Shown: piece by piece, positions 1 to 7,785 of the stretch
How the letters are laid out: each line of letters begins with the position of its first letter
How positions within the stretch are numbered: the stretch's first letter is position 1
DNA from: Mycolicibacterium flavescens
Lineage (GTDB): Bacteria > Actinomycetota > Actinomycetes > Mycobacteriales > Mycobacteriaceae
DNA length: 64,000 nt
Reading direction: 5' to 3'
Assembly: GCA_900637135.1 (NCBI GenBank)
Contig: LR134353.1
Coordinates: 2,356,001 to 2,420,000, forward strand
Notes under the pieces: model-generated
Databases searched by the model: none
What the model saw: only the letters and a program-made list of their open reading frames with translations
Told to the model about the DNA's origin: nothing
Made by a program: the position numbers and the translations under genes

Positions 1-1355
1 TGGTCGTGCAGCTCGTCGTGGGCGGGGATGTTTGCGTAGTGGTTTGCGGCGACGTCGGCGGTGTGGCCCTGGGTGAAGTCGGCGAGCACGCCGGTGGCTT
101 TGAGGTATTGCTGGGACTTGTAGGTCTTGCGCAGCCGCCGCAGATCCAGCCGCACCGGCGTTCCGTCAGCGTCGGTCATCTGGTCGATGCCGTGTCGTTT
201 CTGCCAGTTGTCCACGTGACCCCAAGGACCCTGCCCGCCGAGCGGGAAGGAGTCCCGCAGGCCCTTGTCTCCGTAGTCGACCCACAAATCGGTGCTGCCA
301 CTAAACTCGCGGGCTCGCGCGGTGAGCCGCAGCGCCAGTCGGATCAGACCGCCGGGATGGTGCAGGGCACCGCCATCGCTGACCCGCATGGACTTAGAGA
401 TCCGGCGACCGTGCGCGCGCCGCTTGACATAGTTGACACTCACGAACCCGCGGGCCGGGTTGGTCAAGCAGTCGGCCTGCAACCGCTTGGCGCACTCCGG
501 CTCAAGCCCGGTCATGCAGATCAGCAGGATCAGGAACACGACGTTGTCCTCCCGAGTGAGGATGAGCGCCGCGTTGAGCGGGCGCCCGTTGCCCAGCCTC
601 TTGCCGACCAGGGGCCGCAGGAACTGCATCGTGACAGGCCCGTGACGGGCGATGTGCCACAGCACGTTCTCGATCACATCCCAACCGCCGACGTTCGGGT
701 CCTGGCCCGTCGCGGCTCGGGCTTCGCCATCCTGTATTCGGCGCGCGATCGCGCGGACATCCGCCAGCGCGGCGTTCCTGATCGCCTCGAACACGTTCTG
801 CGGGTAGGCATCCAAGGGTCTCGTCTGACGGGCACGGGTTTCCCGTCCGAGGAACCTCAGCCGGATAGCCAGGTCGGGATCGAACGTCGTGGGGCTGGCG
901 TCGAACGCCACGCGGAGCAGCCGGACCACCACACCGATGCTGATGCGCGGCTGGTCACTGTCCGGTCCGTACTCGGCGATCAGCGCCTGCTCGAACGCGT
1001 CGATGTGCTCGGCCTCCAGGTCACTGAACTCGACCTCGGTGGCGTTCTGCGGTTCGGCTCCAGTGATGAACCGCACGAACTTCCGCACCGAGAACAGGTT
1101 CACCTTGAACGCCTGGTAACTCGATTCGGGTCCGTCGGCGGCCACCGTGCGCAGCGTCGCGGCAAGCTGGCGGGTCAACCGCGGGCATGGCCACGCGGAC
1201 ATGTCGAACGTGCGGTCGGCGCCATCCAGGTGCAGCCGGAGCACCAGCGGACCGATGTCCGGGACAGGAGCGGGTTGCGCGGGCATCTGCTCCTCGGTCG
1301 GGAAAGCCGCCCAGCGGCCACGGCGACCGGAGCCGGCACCCTCGGTGCGGTTCAC
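1..1355 (-). CDS. TnpB-like tyrosine recombinase, C-terminus beyond window
   Basis: The minus-strand frame opens at a GTG (1353-1355) that overlaps the TGA of the preceding recombinase as GTGA, and stays open for about 451 codons to the window edge. The far end carries a tyrosine-recombinase active-site block: an R-K-T box (LRKTYKSQQYL), then GHT, then a tyrosine in HYANI. At the position of the first catalytic arginine the text is TGLEPECAKRLQ, with Glu where Arg is usual, so activity may depend on its partner. Size and position match TnpB of Tn554-type elements, where two recombinases act together in excision and integration. The product is incomplete here and its true length cannot be given. 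Confidence 0.72.
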   Translation of the reverse strand, partial: MNRTEGAGSGRRGRWAAFPTEEQMPAQPAPVPDIGPLVLRLHLDGADRTFDMSAWPCPRLTRQLAATLRTVAADGPESSYQAFKVNLFSVRKFVRFITGAEPQNATEVEFSDLEAEHIDAFEQALIAEYGPDSDQPRISIGVVVRLLRVAFDASPTTFDPDLAIRLRFLGRETRARQTRPLDAYPQNVFEAIRNAALADVRAIARRIQDGEARAATGQDPNVGGWDVIENVLWHIARHGPVTMQFLRPLVGKRLGNGRPLNAALILTREDNVVFLILLICMTGLEPECAKRLQADCLTNPARGFVSVNYVKRRAHGRRISKSMRVSDGGALHHPGGLIRLALRLTARAREFSGSTDLWVDYGDKGLRDSFPLGGQGPWGHVDNWQKRHGIDQMTDADGTPVRLDLRRLRKTYKSQQYLKATGVLADFTQGHTADVAANHYANIPAHDELHD

Positions 1356-2791
1356 GCGGCAGCACCATCCTCAAGCCGGACCCTGCTCAGCGCTTCGGCT
1401 TGTTCATCCCATTCGCGCAGCGCGGACAGCACGATCTCCTGCGCCTCGTCCAGGACGTCGAGGTAGACGAAGACCGTCTCGCGCTGGCGATGGCCGAGCA
1501 GTAGCTGCAACTTGCGCAGCGGGTCGCCGACCAGCAGCCGTTTCACCTGCTGGCTCATCAGGGTCTCGCCGGGCTCCATGCGCAACGCGCGGACGGTCTG
1601 GCGCAGCAGCAGCCCGAGCATGTGCACGGCGAATGTGTGACGCAGGGCGTGCGGATGGACCACCAGGTCCAGGCCGAACCGGGCGCACCGTTCGTTGGCT
1701 CGCCGAAACACCGCCTGCCACGTCGACCGCGACAGCGGCAAGCCGTCCTCACCGAGCCACAGCCACAACGGACCACCCGGACCGTCGTCGCCGACCCGGC
1801 ACAGTCGCTGCCGTTCCTCGATCGTCACCCGCGAGTACGGCCGCGAGCGGCCATCCTCGACGAGCGTCAGCGCAGTCTTGCCGGCGGAGCGAACTCCCAT
1901 CCAGGCGTCCGTACACCCGTAAGCCCCGGCCGCCCGGCGGCGCTCGACCAGTTCGTCGCGTTCGATGTCGACGTAGTGGTGCAGGTCGCGCAGCACGCGG
2001 CGCGACACGAAAACCGTCCTCGGCCGGCTGCGCTTGGTGATCGTCGCGGGCAGGTTCAGGTCTCCGGTCAGCCGCCGCTGCGCCAGCGGCGGTACCTCGG
2101 TGACCAGGAGGCTCGACGCCTCTCTCAGCCGCATCCCGGTGCAGACCAACAGGTCGGCGAACACCGCGTTGCGCTCGCCGTGCCGACCGCGCCAACTCGG
2201 GTCCGGCGAGCCGTCGGGTAGTTGGCCACGCAACCCGACGTCCCGCCACACCAGGTAGTCCTCGTAGGCCAGGAACCGCACCGGCCCGGCGCTGTCCTCG
2301 ACCTCGCGCTCGGCATTGAACAGCACCCGTACCAGCCCGCGGGGCGTCAACACCGTCTTCTCCACCATGCGGAACGGCTGGGCCTCGATCAGCTCCTCGT
2401 GTATCGCCCACTTGACCCACTTGTCTAGCGCCGCGATGAACCTGTTCCAGGTCGACGCGGACACCGTGAAGCCCTTGGTCCGCCGCCGCGCCCGCTTGTA
2501 GGCGCGCAGATCGTCCTGGCCGGCGTCCCAGATGGACCGTCCACCACGGTGCTCGTGGAGGAAGCGGCCGAACAACATCAGATCACGCGCGTACGCCTCT
2601 CTCGTGTGTTCCGAGCGCACACCCCACCCGTCCAACTCGCGCACGAACCGGTTCAACTCCAGGTCGTACGAGCCGTCGGGGCCGAGTAGGAACGGCAGCC
2701 CGTCGCCTACACCGGCACGACGCAGCACCTGGGCTTCGTCACCGCCGAGCCCAGGTGCGCCGAGCGCTCTCACCGGTGACGTCTTGTACAT
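1352..2791 (-). CDS. TnpA-like tyrosine recombinase/integrase
   Basis: This is a protein of about 479 residues with an N-terminal SAM-like core-binding region (charged, HTREAYARDLMLFGRFL) and a C-terminal phage-integrase domain. Catalytic residues are visible: Arg in CTGMRLREASSLL, the box HALRHTFAVHM, LLGHRQ and the nucleophile region VFVYLDVLDEA. It should cut and rejoin DNA through a phosphotyrosine bond to move the Tn554-like element. The start is uncertain. ATG at 2791 is used; the frame is open to a GTG at 2833, and a TTG at 2797 is best spaced from a GGAGG. Its stop overlaps the start of the tnpB-like gene, so the two are co-translated. Confidence 0.85.
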   Translation of the reverse strand: MYKTSPVRALGAPGLGGDEAQVLRRAGVGDGLPFLLGPDGSYDLELNRFVRELDGWGVRSEHTREAYARDLMLFGRFLHEHRGGRSIWDAGQDDLRAYKRARRRTKGFTVSASTWNRFIAALDKWVKWAIHEELIEAQPFRMVEKTVLTPRGLVRVLFNAEREVEDSAGPVRFLAYEDYLVWRDVGLRGQLPDGSPDPSWRGRHGERNAVFADLLVCTGMRLREASSLLVTEVPPLAQRRLTGDLNLPATITKRSRPRTVFVSRRVLRDLHHYVDIERDELVERRRAAGAYGCTDAWMGVRSAGKTALTLVEDGRSRPYSRVTIEERQRLCRVGDDGPGGPLWLWLGEDGLPLSRSTWQAVFRRANERCARFGLDLVVHPHALRHTFAVHMLGLLLRQTVRALRMEPGETLMSQQVKRLLVGDPLRKLQLLLGHRQRETVFVYLDVLDEAQEIVLSALREWDEQAEALSRVRLEDGAAA

Positions 2792-2850
2792 GAGCAAGGT
2801 TGAGATCCTCCGGGATCTGAACACGCCAAACACAGCGAAGCTGGCGTTGG

Positions 2851-2982
2851 CTAGGGACCTCTGCGACAGCAGTGAAGTGTCACCATAACGGTCGAGTCGA
2901 CGCCCATGCCGTAGCTCATCACAGTCGTTGTCTCGCAGTCAGTTTCGATGATGCCGGGTAGCTGGTCGTCGTTCAGGGCCAT
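2851..2982 (-). pseudogene. 5' remnant of a PP-loop (PAPS reductase-like) gene
   Basis: A minus-strand ATG at 2980-2982, preceded by a GAGGAG ribosome-binding sequence, opens a 43-codon frame. Its text includes VMSYGMGVDSTVM, a good match to the nucleotide-binding PP-loop of PAPS-reductase/adenine-nucleotide alpha-hydrolase proteins (SxGxxS/DS). Right after this motif the frame becomes CCRRGP and stops. I infer that a gene of normal length was cut here by the Tn554-like element to its left. It is divergent from the ParB-like gene at 3083, and the two share the dyad at 3003-3060. ParB-like and PP-loop proteins are often encoded side by side, as in IbrA/IbrB. Confidence 0.6.
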
Positions 2983-3002
2983 CGGATTTCAGTGCTCCTC
3001 GT

Positions 3003-3060
3003 CGAACCAATATGTTGCCTATAGGCTACATCATGGTGTAGCCTATAGGCAACAGGTTCG
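3003..3060. promoter_or_regulatory. Large compound dyad upstream of parB-like gene
   Basis: A perfect inverted repeat with 17-base arms, GTTGCCTATAGGCTACA (3014-3030) and its complement (3037-3053), surrounds a 6-base spacer. Each arm contains the 10-bp palindrome GCCTATAGGC, at 3017-3026 and 3041-3050, with centres 24 bp apart. Outside lies a further CGAACC/GGTTCG pair (3003-3008, 3055-3060). It sits 23 bases before the parB-like ATG and about 20 bases before the divergent PP-loop start. It could be an autoregulatory operator, a parS-type centromere, or both. Confidence 0.7.
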
Positions 3061-3082
3061 AAAAACCGAGAAAGGGCACCTG

Positions 3083-4657
3083 ATGACAACCACCACCACT
3101 CCCGAGCTGCTTCACCTGGACCCGACCACCATCGAAATCGGCGAGAACGTTCGCCTAGATCCCCGTCTGGATCGCGATTTCCTGGCCTCCATCGAGGCGC
3201 ACGGAGTTCTCGCGCCGGTGACGGCGGTGCGCCTGGCAGACGGCAGTGTGGCCCTGCGAGATGGGCAGCGCCGCACGCAAGCTGCGCGCCAGCTGGGCGT
3301 GCCCACCATCCCCGTGTACGTCCACCCCGCCGAAGGCGACGAGGCCGCACTGCGCACCCACCGCGTCATCGAGCAGATCGTGCTCAACGACCACCGCGCC
3401 AAACTGACCGAGGCCGAACGGGCGCGGGGCATCAACCAGCTTCTCCTGGAGGGGGTCTCCCCCACCAAGGTTGCCAAGGAACTGTCGACCACCAAAGACG
3501 CTGTGGCCGCTGCCAAGGTCGCTATCGACTCTCAGACGGCCATGAGCGCCCTGGACACCGGGCAGCTCAACTTGATGGAGGCCACCAGTTTCGTGGAGTT
3601 CGACGGGGATGACGCTGCCCAGGCCGAGCTGATCAAGGTCGCCGGTACCGATCAGTTCGACCACAGGGTTGCTCAGCTGCGCGCCGAGCGGGAGGACCGG
3701 CGGCGCTACGAGGAGACGGCAGCGCTGTTCACCGCGAAGGGCTACACCGTGCTCGACCGCCGTCCCGGCTGGGGCGATAAGGCCTACATTCCGACCAACT
3801 ACCTGCGGGATGCCCAGGGCGAGCACCTCACCCGCGAGACGATCGCGGCGATGGAGCCCCAGCACTGGGCCGTCGTGCTCGACAGCGAGGAGGTTTTCCT
3901 CGACGTCGAAACTGGCGAACCGGTCGATGAGCGCGACATCGACTTCGCCACCGCCGACGATCCCAGCCTGGAGCCGGACGAGGGCTACCGGCACATCCGG
4001 ACAGTCACCGAGACCACCGCGTGGAGCCCCGAGTACTACTGCTGCAACCCGCGCGGAGCCGGGGTCACCATGCCCGACTGGGCGGCACGCCAGTACGGCT
4101 TCGACGCCGACCGCCTGGCCGATGCCAGCGACCCCGAGGGAGCGGTCGAGCGGGAGCGAGCCCGCCAGGAGGAGGCCGAAAAGGAGCGCGCCGAGCGACG
4201 CAAATTGATCGCGCTCAACAAGCTCGGCGAAGCTGCGGCGATCGTGCGCCGCGAGTGGGTGCGCGACAAGCTCCTGTCCCGCAAGACCGCCCCCAAAGGC
4301 GCGGCCCTCTACCTCGCCGAAGCGCTCGTCACCCGACCGGATCTGTTCAACGACTACCACGGACAGAAGCTCGCCCCCGAGCTGCTCGGCCTGGCCGACA
4401 ACGAGACCCCGAAGATGGCGGTCGCCAAACTCCCCGCCACCGGCGACGGCCGCGCACAGATCATCCTGCTCGGCATGGTCCTCGCCACCACCGAGGCCCG
4501 GACCGCCAAGGACGCCTGGCGCGGCCCCCAGGACATCACCAAGACCTACCTGCGATTCCTGGAGGACAACGGCTACACCCTCAGTGACATCGAGCAGGTG
4601 ATCCTCGGCAAGCGCAAAGCCGACGCGGTGTACCGACAGGCGTGCAAGGAGGACTAA
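3083..4657 (+). CDS. ParB-like partition/DNA-binding protein
   Basis: A 524-residue protein starting at the ATG at 3083; the longer frame upstream runs through the dyad and is not used. Residues ~10-105 are a ParB/Spo0J N-terminal domain with the hallmark DGQRRTQAARQLG. An HTH-like region follows at ~115-165 (LTEAERARGINQLLLEGVSPTKVAKELSTT style). The rest is a long tail of no recognised family, with a charged EREREEAEKERAERRK coiled segment near residues 350-375. Chromosomal ParB is about 330 residues, so the C-terminal half is extra. A role in plasmid partition or in regulating its own divergent promoter is likely. No parA lies next to it. A strong terminator follows. Confidence 0.85.
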   Translation: MTTTTTPELLHLDPTTIEIGENVRLDPRLDRDFLASIEAHGVLAPVTAVRLADGSVALRDGQRRTQAARQLGVPTIPVYVHPAEGDEAALRTHRVIEQIVLNDHRAKLTEAERARGINQLLLEGVSPTKVAKELSTTKDAVAAAKVAIDSQTAMSALDTGQLNLMEATSFVEFDGDDAAQAELIKVAGTDQFDHRVAQLRAEREDRRRYEETAALFTAKGYTVLDRRPGWGDKAYIPTNYLRDAQGEHLTRETIAAMEPQHWAVVLDSEEVFLDVETGEPVDERDIDFATADDPSLEPDEGYRHIRTVTETTAWSPEYYCCNPRGAGVTMPDWAARQYGFDADRLADASDPEGAVERERARQEEAEKERAERRKLIALNKLGEAAAIVRREWVRDKLLSRKTAPKGAALYLAEALVTRPDLFNDYHGQKLAPELLGLADNETPKMAVAKLPATGDGRAQIILLGMVLATTEARTAKDAWRGPQDITKTYLRFLEDNGYTLSDIEQVILGKRKADAVYRQACKED

Positions 4658-4664
4658 CAGCCGA

Positions 4665-4703
4665 CGAATGGCCCCGAGGAGTTCTGCTCCCCGGGGCCAT
4701 TCG
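4665..4703 (+). terminator. Rho-independent-like terminator after parB-like gene
   Basis: A 12-bp perfect stem, CGAATGGCCCCG (4665-4676) with CGGGGCCATTCG (4692-4703), and a short loop starts 8 bases after the parB-like stop. There is only a weak T tract (GTTCCTGT), as is common in mycobacterial intrinsic terminators. Confidence 0.75.
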
Positions 4704-4710
4704 CGTTCCT

Positions 4711-4931
4711 GTCCAGAAGCAAAATGCCGAGAAAAGGGAAATGCGGGAATGGCCCCTAGTGCAATAAATGCGCCGCCCCTAGTGCCATTATCAACGCGGT
4801 TACTGAAACGCCAGATTGGCGCCATAATTGACCGCATTAATATTGCTTATTCCGTTGCCGAAAAGGCCCGCAGCAATTAGAATGAGTGGTATAGAAAGAA
4901 CCCGAAATTGCCCACCAATTAGGAGCGCGAA
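4711..4931 (+). promoter_or_regulatory. AT-richer promoter region of the nrdH-led cluster, with direct repeat
   Basis: About 220 bases without a convincing gene, clearly AT-richer than its surroundings. The 11-mer GCCCCTAGTGC occurs twice, at 4752-4762 and 4775-4785, 23 bases apart (about two helical turns), which suits a regulator binding as a dimer of dimers. The downstream nrdH start has a good TTAGGAG site at 4919-4925. No clear -10 hexamer can be assigned. Confidence 0.45.
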
Positions 4932-5177
4932 ATGAGCACCACCGCCACGGTCACCGTCTACACCAAGCCCGCCTGCGTCCAGTGCAGCGCCACCTACAAG
5001 GCGCTCGACAAGCAGGGCATCGCCTACGACGTTGTGGACATCAGCACCGACCCCGAAGCCCGTGACTTCGTGATGGCCCTGGGTTACCTCCAGGCCCCCG
5101 TCGTCGTGGCCGGCGACGACCACTGGTCGGGCTTCCGGCCCGATCGGGTCAAGGCCCTCGCCCGCGCCGCCGCATAG
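4932..5177 (+). CDS. nrdH: NrdH-type glutaredoxin-like redoxin
   Basis: An 81-residue thioredoxin-fold protein. It has the NrdH active site CVQC (residues ~15-18, in KPACVQCSAT) and the NrdH-specific C-terminal motif WSGFRPDRV. NrdH is a small reductant of class Ib ribonucleotide reductase and is itself reduced by thioredoxin reductase. Here it is alone, without nrdI, nrdE or nrdF, as often seen on actinobacterial plasmids and phages, so it may boost dNTP supply or reduce another partner. The start is fixed by TTAGGAGCGCGAA before the ATG. Confidence 0.9.
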   Translation: MSTTATVTVYTKPACVQCSATYKALDKQGIAYDVVDISTDPEARDFVMALGYLQAPVVVAGDDHWSGFRPDRVKALARAAA

Positions 5178-5220
5178 CCCACACCGACCCCCAGCCATCC
5201 TCGCCCGCTCAGGAGCCCCC

Positions 5221-5508
5221 ATGTACACGCTGACCATCGACGAGCACGGCCGCGACGTAAGCACCCAGCACGACACCCCAGAAGCCGCCCAGGCCGCCTT
5301 ACACGCGTACCTGGTGCTCGCGGACTACTACCACCGGCCGACACAGCTCAGCGCCACCCACACGGCGTTCGAACTGCTGTCCCTCGCCGAGGCGCGGCCC
5401 CGCATCGTCGGCGTTGCCACCATCGAGCCCTACTCCGAACTCGATGCCCGCCGCGACCTCAAGACCGTCTTCGCCGCCGCCCGCCCCATCCACGCGCTCG
5501 CCTCGTAG
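5221..5508 (+). CDS. Small conserved-type plasmid protein, unknown function
   Basis: 95 residues, starting at ATG 5221 behind AGGAGCCCCC. The sequence is acidic to neutral, with no membrane segment and no recognisable motif (MYTLTIDEHGRDVSTQHDT...). The N-terminal beta-like strand followed by helical PEAAQAALHAYLVLADYYH suggests a compact alpha/beta fold. It lies 43 bases after nrdH and 10 bases before the next small gene, so it is probably in one operon with them. I do not recognise a family. Confidence 0.6.
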   Translation: MYTLTIDEHGRDVSTQHDTPEAAQAALHAYLVLADYYHRPTQLSATHTAFELLSLAEARPRIVGVATIEPYSELDARRDLKTVFAAARPIHALAS

Positions 5509-5518
5509 ACGACCCACC

Positions 5519-5761
5519 ATGGCAACCGTCTTCCTCGCCAACGTCCGGACCGCCGTCGAGGCGACCGCCATCGCCGCAACCGCCGACCAAGCCGCCCGCC
5601 TCGCCTGTGAGAAGGCCATGGAGTACCTGCAGAGCGTGCACGGTGATCTCGGGTACGACGACCCCATGTTGGTCGGGAAGTACTTCGGCGTTGACGTGCT
5701 GCCGTTCGAAGTTGGCGGCCCGGCACAGTTCACGCGCCGCTCCACGCTGCTGGCGCCCTAG
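5519..5761 (+). CDS. Small hypothetical protein
   Basis: 80 residues from ATG 5519 to TAG 5761. A longer frame exists upstream but overlaps the previous gene and has shadow-like composition, so the internal ATG is preferred. The protein is Ala-rich in its N-terminal helix (NVRTAVEATAIAATADQAARLACEKAMEYL) and then has LGYDDPMLVGKYFGVDVLPFEV. It is soluble and has no catalytic motif that I can see. It sits in the short operon-like series nrdH - 95 aa - 80 aa - 177 aa. Confidence 0.5.
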   Translation: MATVFLANVRTAVEATAIAATADQAARLACEKAMEYLQSVHGDLGYDDPMLVGKYFGVDVLPFEVGGPAQFTRRSTLLAP

Positions 5762-5776
5762 CCCAGGTACCGAGTC

Positions 5777-6310
5777 GTGCCCTACTACCTGACCCCCGTC
5801 GTCGAGCTGCCCTATCCGCACACCATGGGAGAGCGGCCCCACCACGACGGCACGCGCTCCAACTGCCCCCTCGCACTGGAGTCGGTCATCCGCACCTTCG
5901 GCGAGCACCCCGGGCAAGACGGTTACCGCGCACTGTTCACCAGCGACGCCATCTCCGCGCGCCGTCGACTCTGTGATGTCCACTCGGGAGACTGGACCAC
6001 GGTGCTACCCGCAGTCACCACCTTCCTCGAGCCCTTCCCCGCCAGCGCCGACACCGCCACCATCGCGCACGCCGCCCGCAGCCACGCGGCCTTCGCCAAC
6101 CTTGTTCCCGCCGACCGGCGTCTGACATTGGCGCTGCTGAGCTACAGCGACTCGCTGCGCATCTACGTCAACGGTCACGGCCACCGAGAAACGATCGGGC
6201 AGCACCGCATCTGCTGGGCCCGCACAGCCGGCGTCTCTGCGCTGCCGCTGTGGTTCGACGCCAACACGGTGCGACCGTCACGCGACGCGGTACTGCTGCA
6301 GCGCGGCTAA
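5777..6310 (+). CDS. Hypothetical protein of the nrdH cluster
   Basis: 177 residues from a GTG start at 5777, 15 bases after the previous stop. The first residues (PYYLTPVVELPYPHTMGERPHHDGTRSNCPL) are conserved-looking and Pro/His-rich. The middle is helical and Ala-rich, and the end has LRIYVNGHGHRETIGQHRICWART. There is no transmembrane segment and no family I can name. It is the last gene of the plus-strand series before the convergent HNH gene. Confidence 0.5.
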   Translation: MPYYLTPVVELPYPHTMGERPHHDGTRSNCPLALESVIRTFGEHPGQDGYRALFTSDAISARRRLCDVHSGDWTTVLPAVTTFLEPFPASADTATIAHAARSHAAFANLVPADRRLTLALLSYSDSLRIYVNGHGHRETIGQHRICWARTAGVSALPLWFDANTVRPSRDAVLLQRG

Positions 6311-6443
6311 GCGCCCGCGCGCGACACCACCGCCGCACACCCTTTGCGCCCTCCAGCTCGGCGCTGCGACACCGCGCGCCAGGCCGCCCAGCTCGCCACA
6401 CCCGGCCCCACGCGCACCGGGCCCGAGGGGGCTTGGGCAGACA

Positions 6444-6947
6444 TCACCACAGCGTCGCCTGATCACCAAGGAGCGCCGCCTGCACCGCATCCGCATCCCA
6501 ACCGTGGCGCACCGCTTCCCGCAGCGCCACCGACCGTTCCCGTCGAATACCGCGACTATCGAAGCGTCGCACCGCATACCGGCCGCCGCCACGACGCATC
6601 CGCGCCATGCGCTCCATGTTGTCTCCTTGGGAGCCGGACACGACGTGCTGATGGGGATCTGTCGCCGCCGCGATCTTGACGCACACCGGGTTGTCGCATT
6701 CGTGGAGCCCAAGCACGCCAGCGGCCACCACACCGGACACGATCGCCAACGCGTAGCGGTGCGGGCGAACGCACAGCCCTGATCCCTCGCGAGTCAAGTA
6801 GAACCGGCCGTAGCCATCGGCGCCGATCGCGCCGGTCCAGATGTTGCAATCCGAAGCCGTTGGCCCGCAGACAACATGGCTGTGAAAGCGCGCGATCTCG
6901 GCAGCGTGCACACGCCGCTCAACCACCAGCTGTCCCGCGCTTCTCAT
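6444..6947 (-). CDS. HNH endonuclease-family protein
   Basis: 167 residues starting at ATG 6945-6947; the open frame continues upstream to 7109, but that part is Arg/Gly-rich and probably not translated. The core matches phage/plasmid HNH_3-type nucleases: CNIWTGAIGADGYGRFYL, then RPHRYALAI, then LHECDNPVCV, with His/Cys metal-ligand spacing, and a GSQGDNMERM helix that often follows the domain. It would be expected to cut DNA using one metal ion. No homing partner or methylase is adjacent, so its role (homing, defence or nicking) cannot be told. Confidence 0.75.
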   Translation of the reverse strand: MRSAGQLVVERRVHAAEIARFHSHVVCGPTASDCNIWTGAIGADGYGRFYLTREGSGLCVRPHRYALAIVSGVVAAGVLGLHECDNPVCVKIAAATDPHQHVVSGSQGDNMERMARMRRGGGRYAVRRFDSRGIRRERSVALREAVRHGWDADAVQAALLGDQATLW

Positions 6948-6958
6948 GGCCGTTGAAC

Positions 6959-7276
6959 CTATCCGCCGGCACTGACATTCAGCGCAGCCGCCGCGGCCCG
7001 CTCCACTCGTGCTGTCACCCTGCGCCCGGGTGTTCCCGTTACCGCTGCGCAGCCCCCGCCACGTCGAGCGCTCCCCACCGTGCTGGGCAGACCTGGTGTA
7101 GCCGGACACACAGGCCGGCGCGCAGCACCAGGGGCGCGACCGGCGTGTGCGTCAGCGGCCCAACCGCCGTCACGGCGAACCTCCATGACGGCCCACGCAC
7201 CCGCCGACCCACGCGGCCTGGCCGCGCACACCGGCGTGCACAGCCGCCTTCGTCGCACCGTTGCGCAGTGCATCAC
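6959..7276 (-). CDS. Possible small Arg/Cys-rich protein
   Basis: This frame of 105 codons fills the gap between the HNH gene and the coiled-coil/HTH gene on the same strand. It begins with GTG that overlaps the upstream TGA as GTGA, an arrangement typical of coupled genes. However, the product is very rich in Arg, Ala, Gly and Cys with no motif, as expected for chance frames in GC-rich DNA. It is listed only because of the coupled start; it may not be a gene. Confidence 0.25.
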   Translation of the reverse strand: MMHCATVRRRRLCTPVCAARPRGSAGAWAVMEVRRDGGWAADAHAGRAPGAARRPVCPATPGLPSTVGSARRGGGCAAVTGTPGRRVTARVERAAAAALNVSAGG

Positions 7277-7743
7277 GCCGATGCTGCGTCCACCGGAGGC
7301 TGACCGGCGTAGGGGTCAACCCCCTGGGCGGTCGGGTCAGACACAGCCTCCAGACCTAGTGCATGCGAACCATTCCCGGCAGTCCGCTTCTCGGATTTCG
7401 GAGCATGCCGTGCCATGGTGCGAACGATCCCGATTCCGACGTCGGTCCGTGCGGCGATGGTCGTCAGCGTCTCACCACGGCCCTGCATACGTGCAACCGC
7501 CGCGCCGGCCTTGGCCCGATGACCGGCCACCCGCTTGGCCGCTTCTGCGTCGACCTGCGCGCGCAGCTGGGCCAGGCGCTCCTTCTTCCACGTTTCGACT
7601 TCGGCGACCTTGCCGACCGCGACGAGAAAGTCCGCGGCGTCATCGATGTTCGCCTTATCCCGCGCGGCGCGTTCCTCGTTGGCGCGTCGGGTCGCTTCGC
7701 GTGCCCGGCGCCGGGCTTCCACCTTGGACGTTGCTGCTGTCAT
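7273..7743 (-). CDS. Coiled-coil protein with C-terminal HTH-like segment
   Basis: 156 residues from ATG 7741-7743; the upstream extension of the frame is Gly/Trp-rich and rejected. Residues ~1-95 are a long charged helix (EARRRAREATRRANEERAARDKANI, then WKKERLAQLRAQVDAEAAKR), probably a coiled coil. Residues ~100-130 (VARMQGRGETLTTIAARTDVGIGIVRTMARHA) look like a helix-turn-helix of the kind that reads initiation-type promoters or recruits DNA. A DNA-binding accessory role is likely. Its upstream region shares a block with the PE-PPE operon promoter (see 7786-7819). Confidence 0.65.
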   Translation of the reverse strand: MTAATSKVEARRRAREATRRANEERAARDKANIDDAADFLVAVGKVAEVETWKKERLAQLRAQVDAEAAKRVAGHRAKAGAAVARMQGRGETLTTIAARTDVGIGIVRTMARHAPKSEKRTAGNGSHALGLEAVSDPTAQGVDPYAGQPPVDAASA

Positions 7744-7785
7744 GGTCGCCGACAGTAGAAGGTTCACCGGCGACCGGCCACCACC

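Larger units (their letters stand above)
1..2880 (-). mobile_element. Tn554-like transposon end (partial)
   Basis: Two adjacent minus-strand tyrosine recombinases of unequal size, joined by a GTGA overlap, run off the left edge of the window. This is the tnpA-tnpB order of Tn554-family site-specific transposons; a third gene (tnpC) would lie outside. The right boundary is placed near 2880 by inference, because an unrelated divergent reading frame (a PP-loop gene starting at 2982) keeps its family motif until about there and then dissolves into a stop. I could not identify terminal repeats by eye, and this family often lacks them. The exact end is uncertain by some tens of bases. Confidence 0.6.

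Noticed and set aside
6..1466. Long plus-strand open frame of 486 codons at the left edge
   Set aside because: It is antisense to the tnpB-like recombinase, whose minus-strand frame has clear catalytic boxes and a GTGA overlap with tnpA. The plus-strand product has no motif.
3014..3053. Interpretation of the 17-bp-arm dyad as a transcription terminator
   Set aside because: It lies between two divergent starts, so no transcript would be expected to end there; an operator or parS role fits better.
3155..4837. 560-codon minus-strand frame opposite the ParB-like gene
   Set aside because: The composition is that of a GC-rich shadow; the plus strand encodes a clear ParB domain with a ribosome start and a terminator.
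4668..4880. Possible 70-residue gene after the ParB-like gene
   Set aside because: It starts inside the terminator stem and runs through the nrdH promoter region; composition and position argue against translation.
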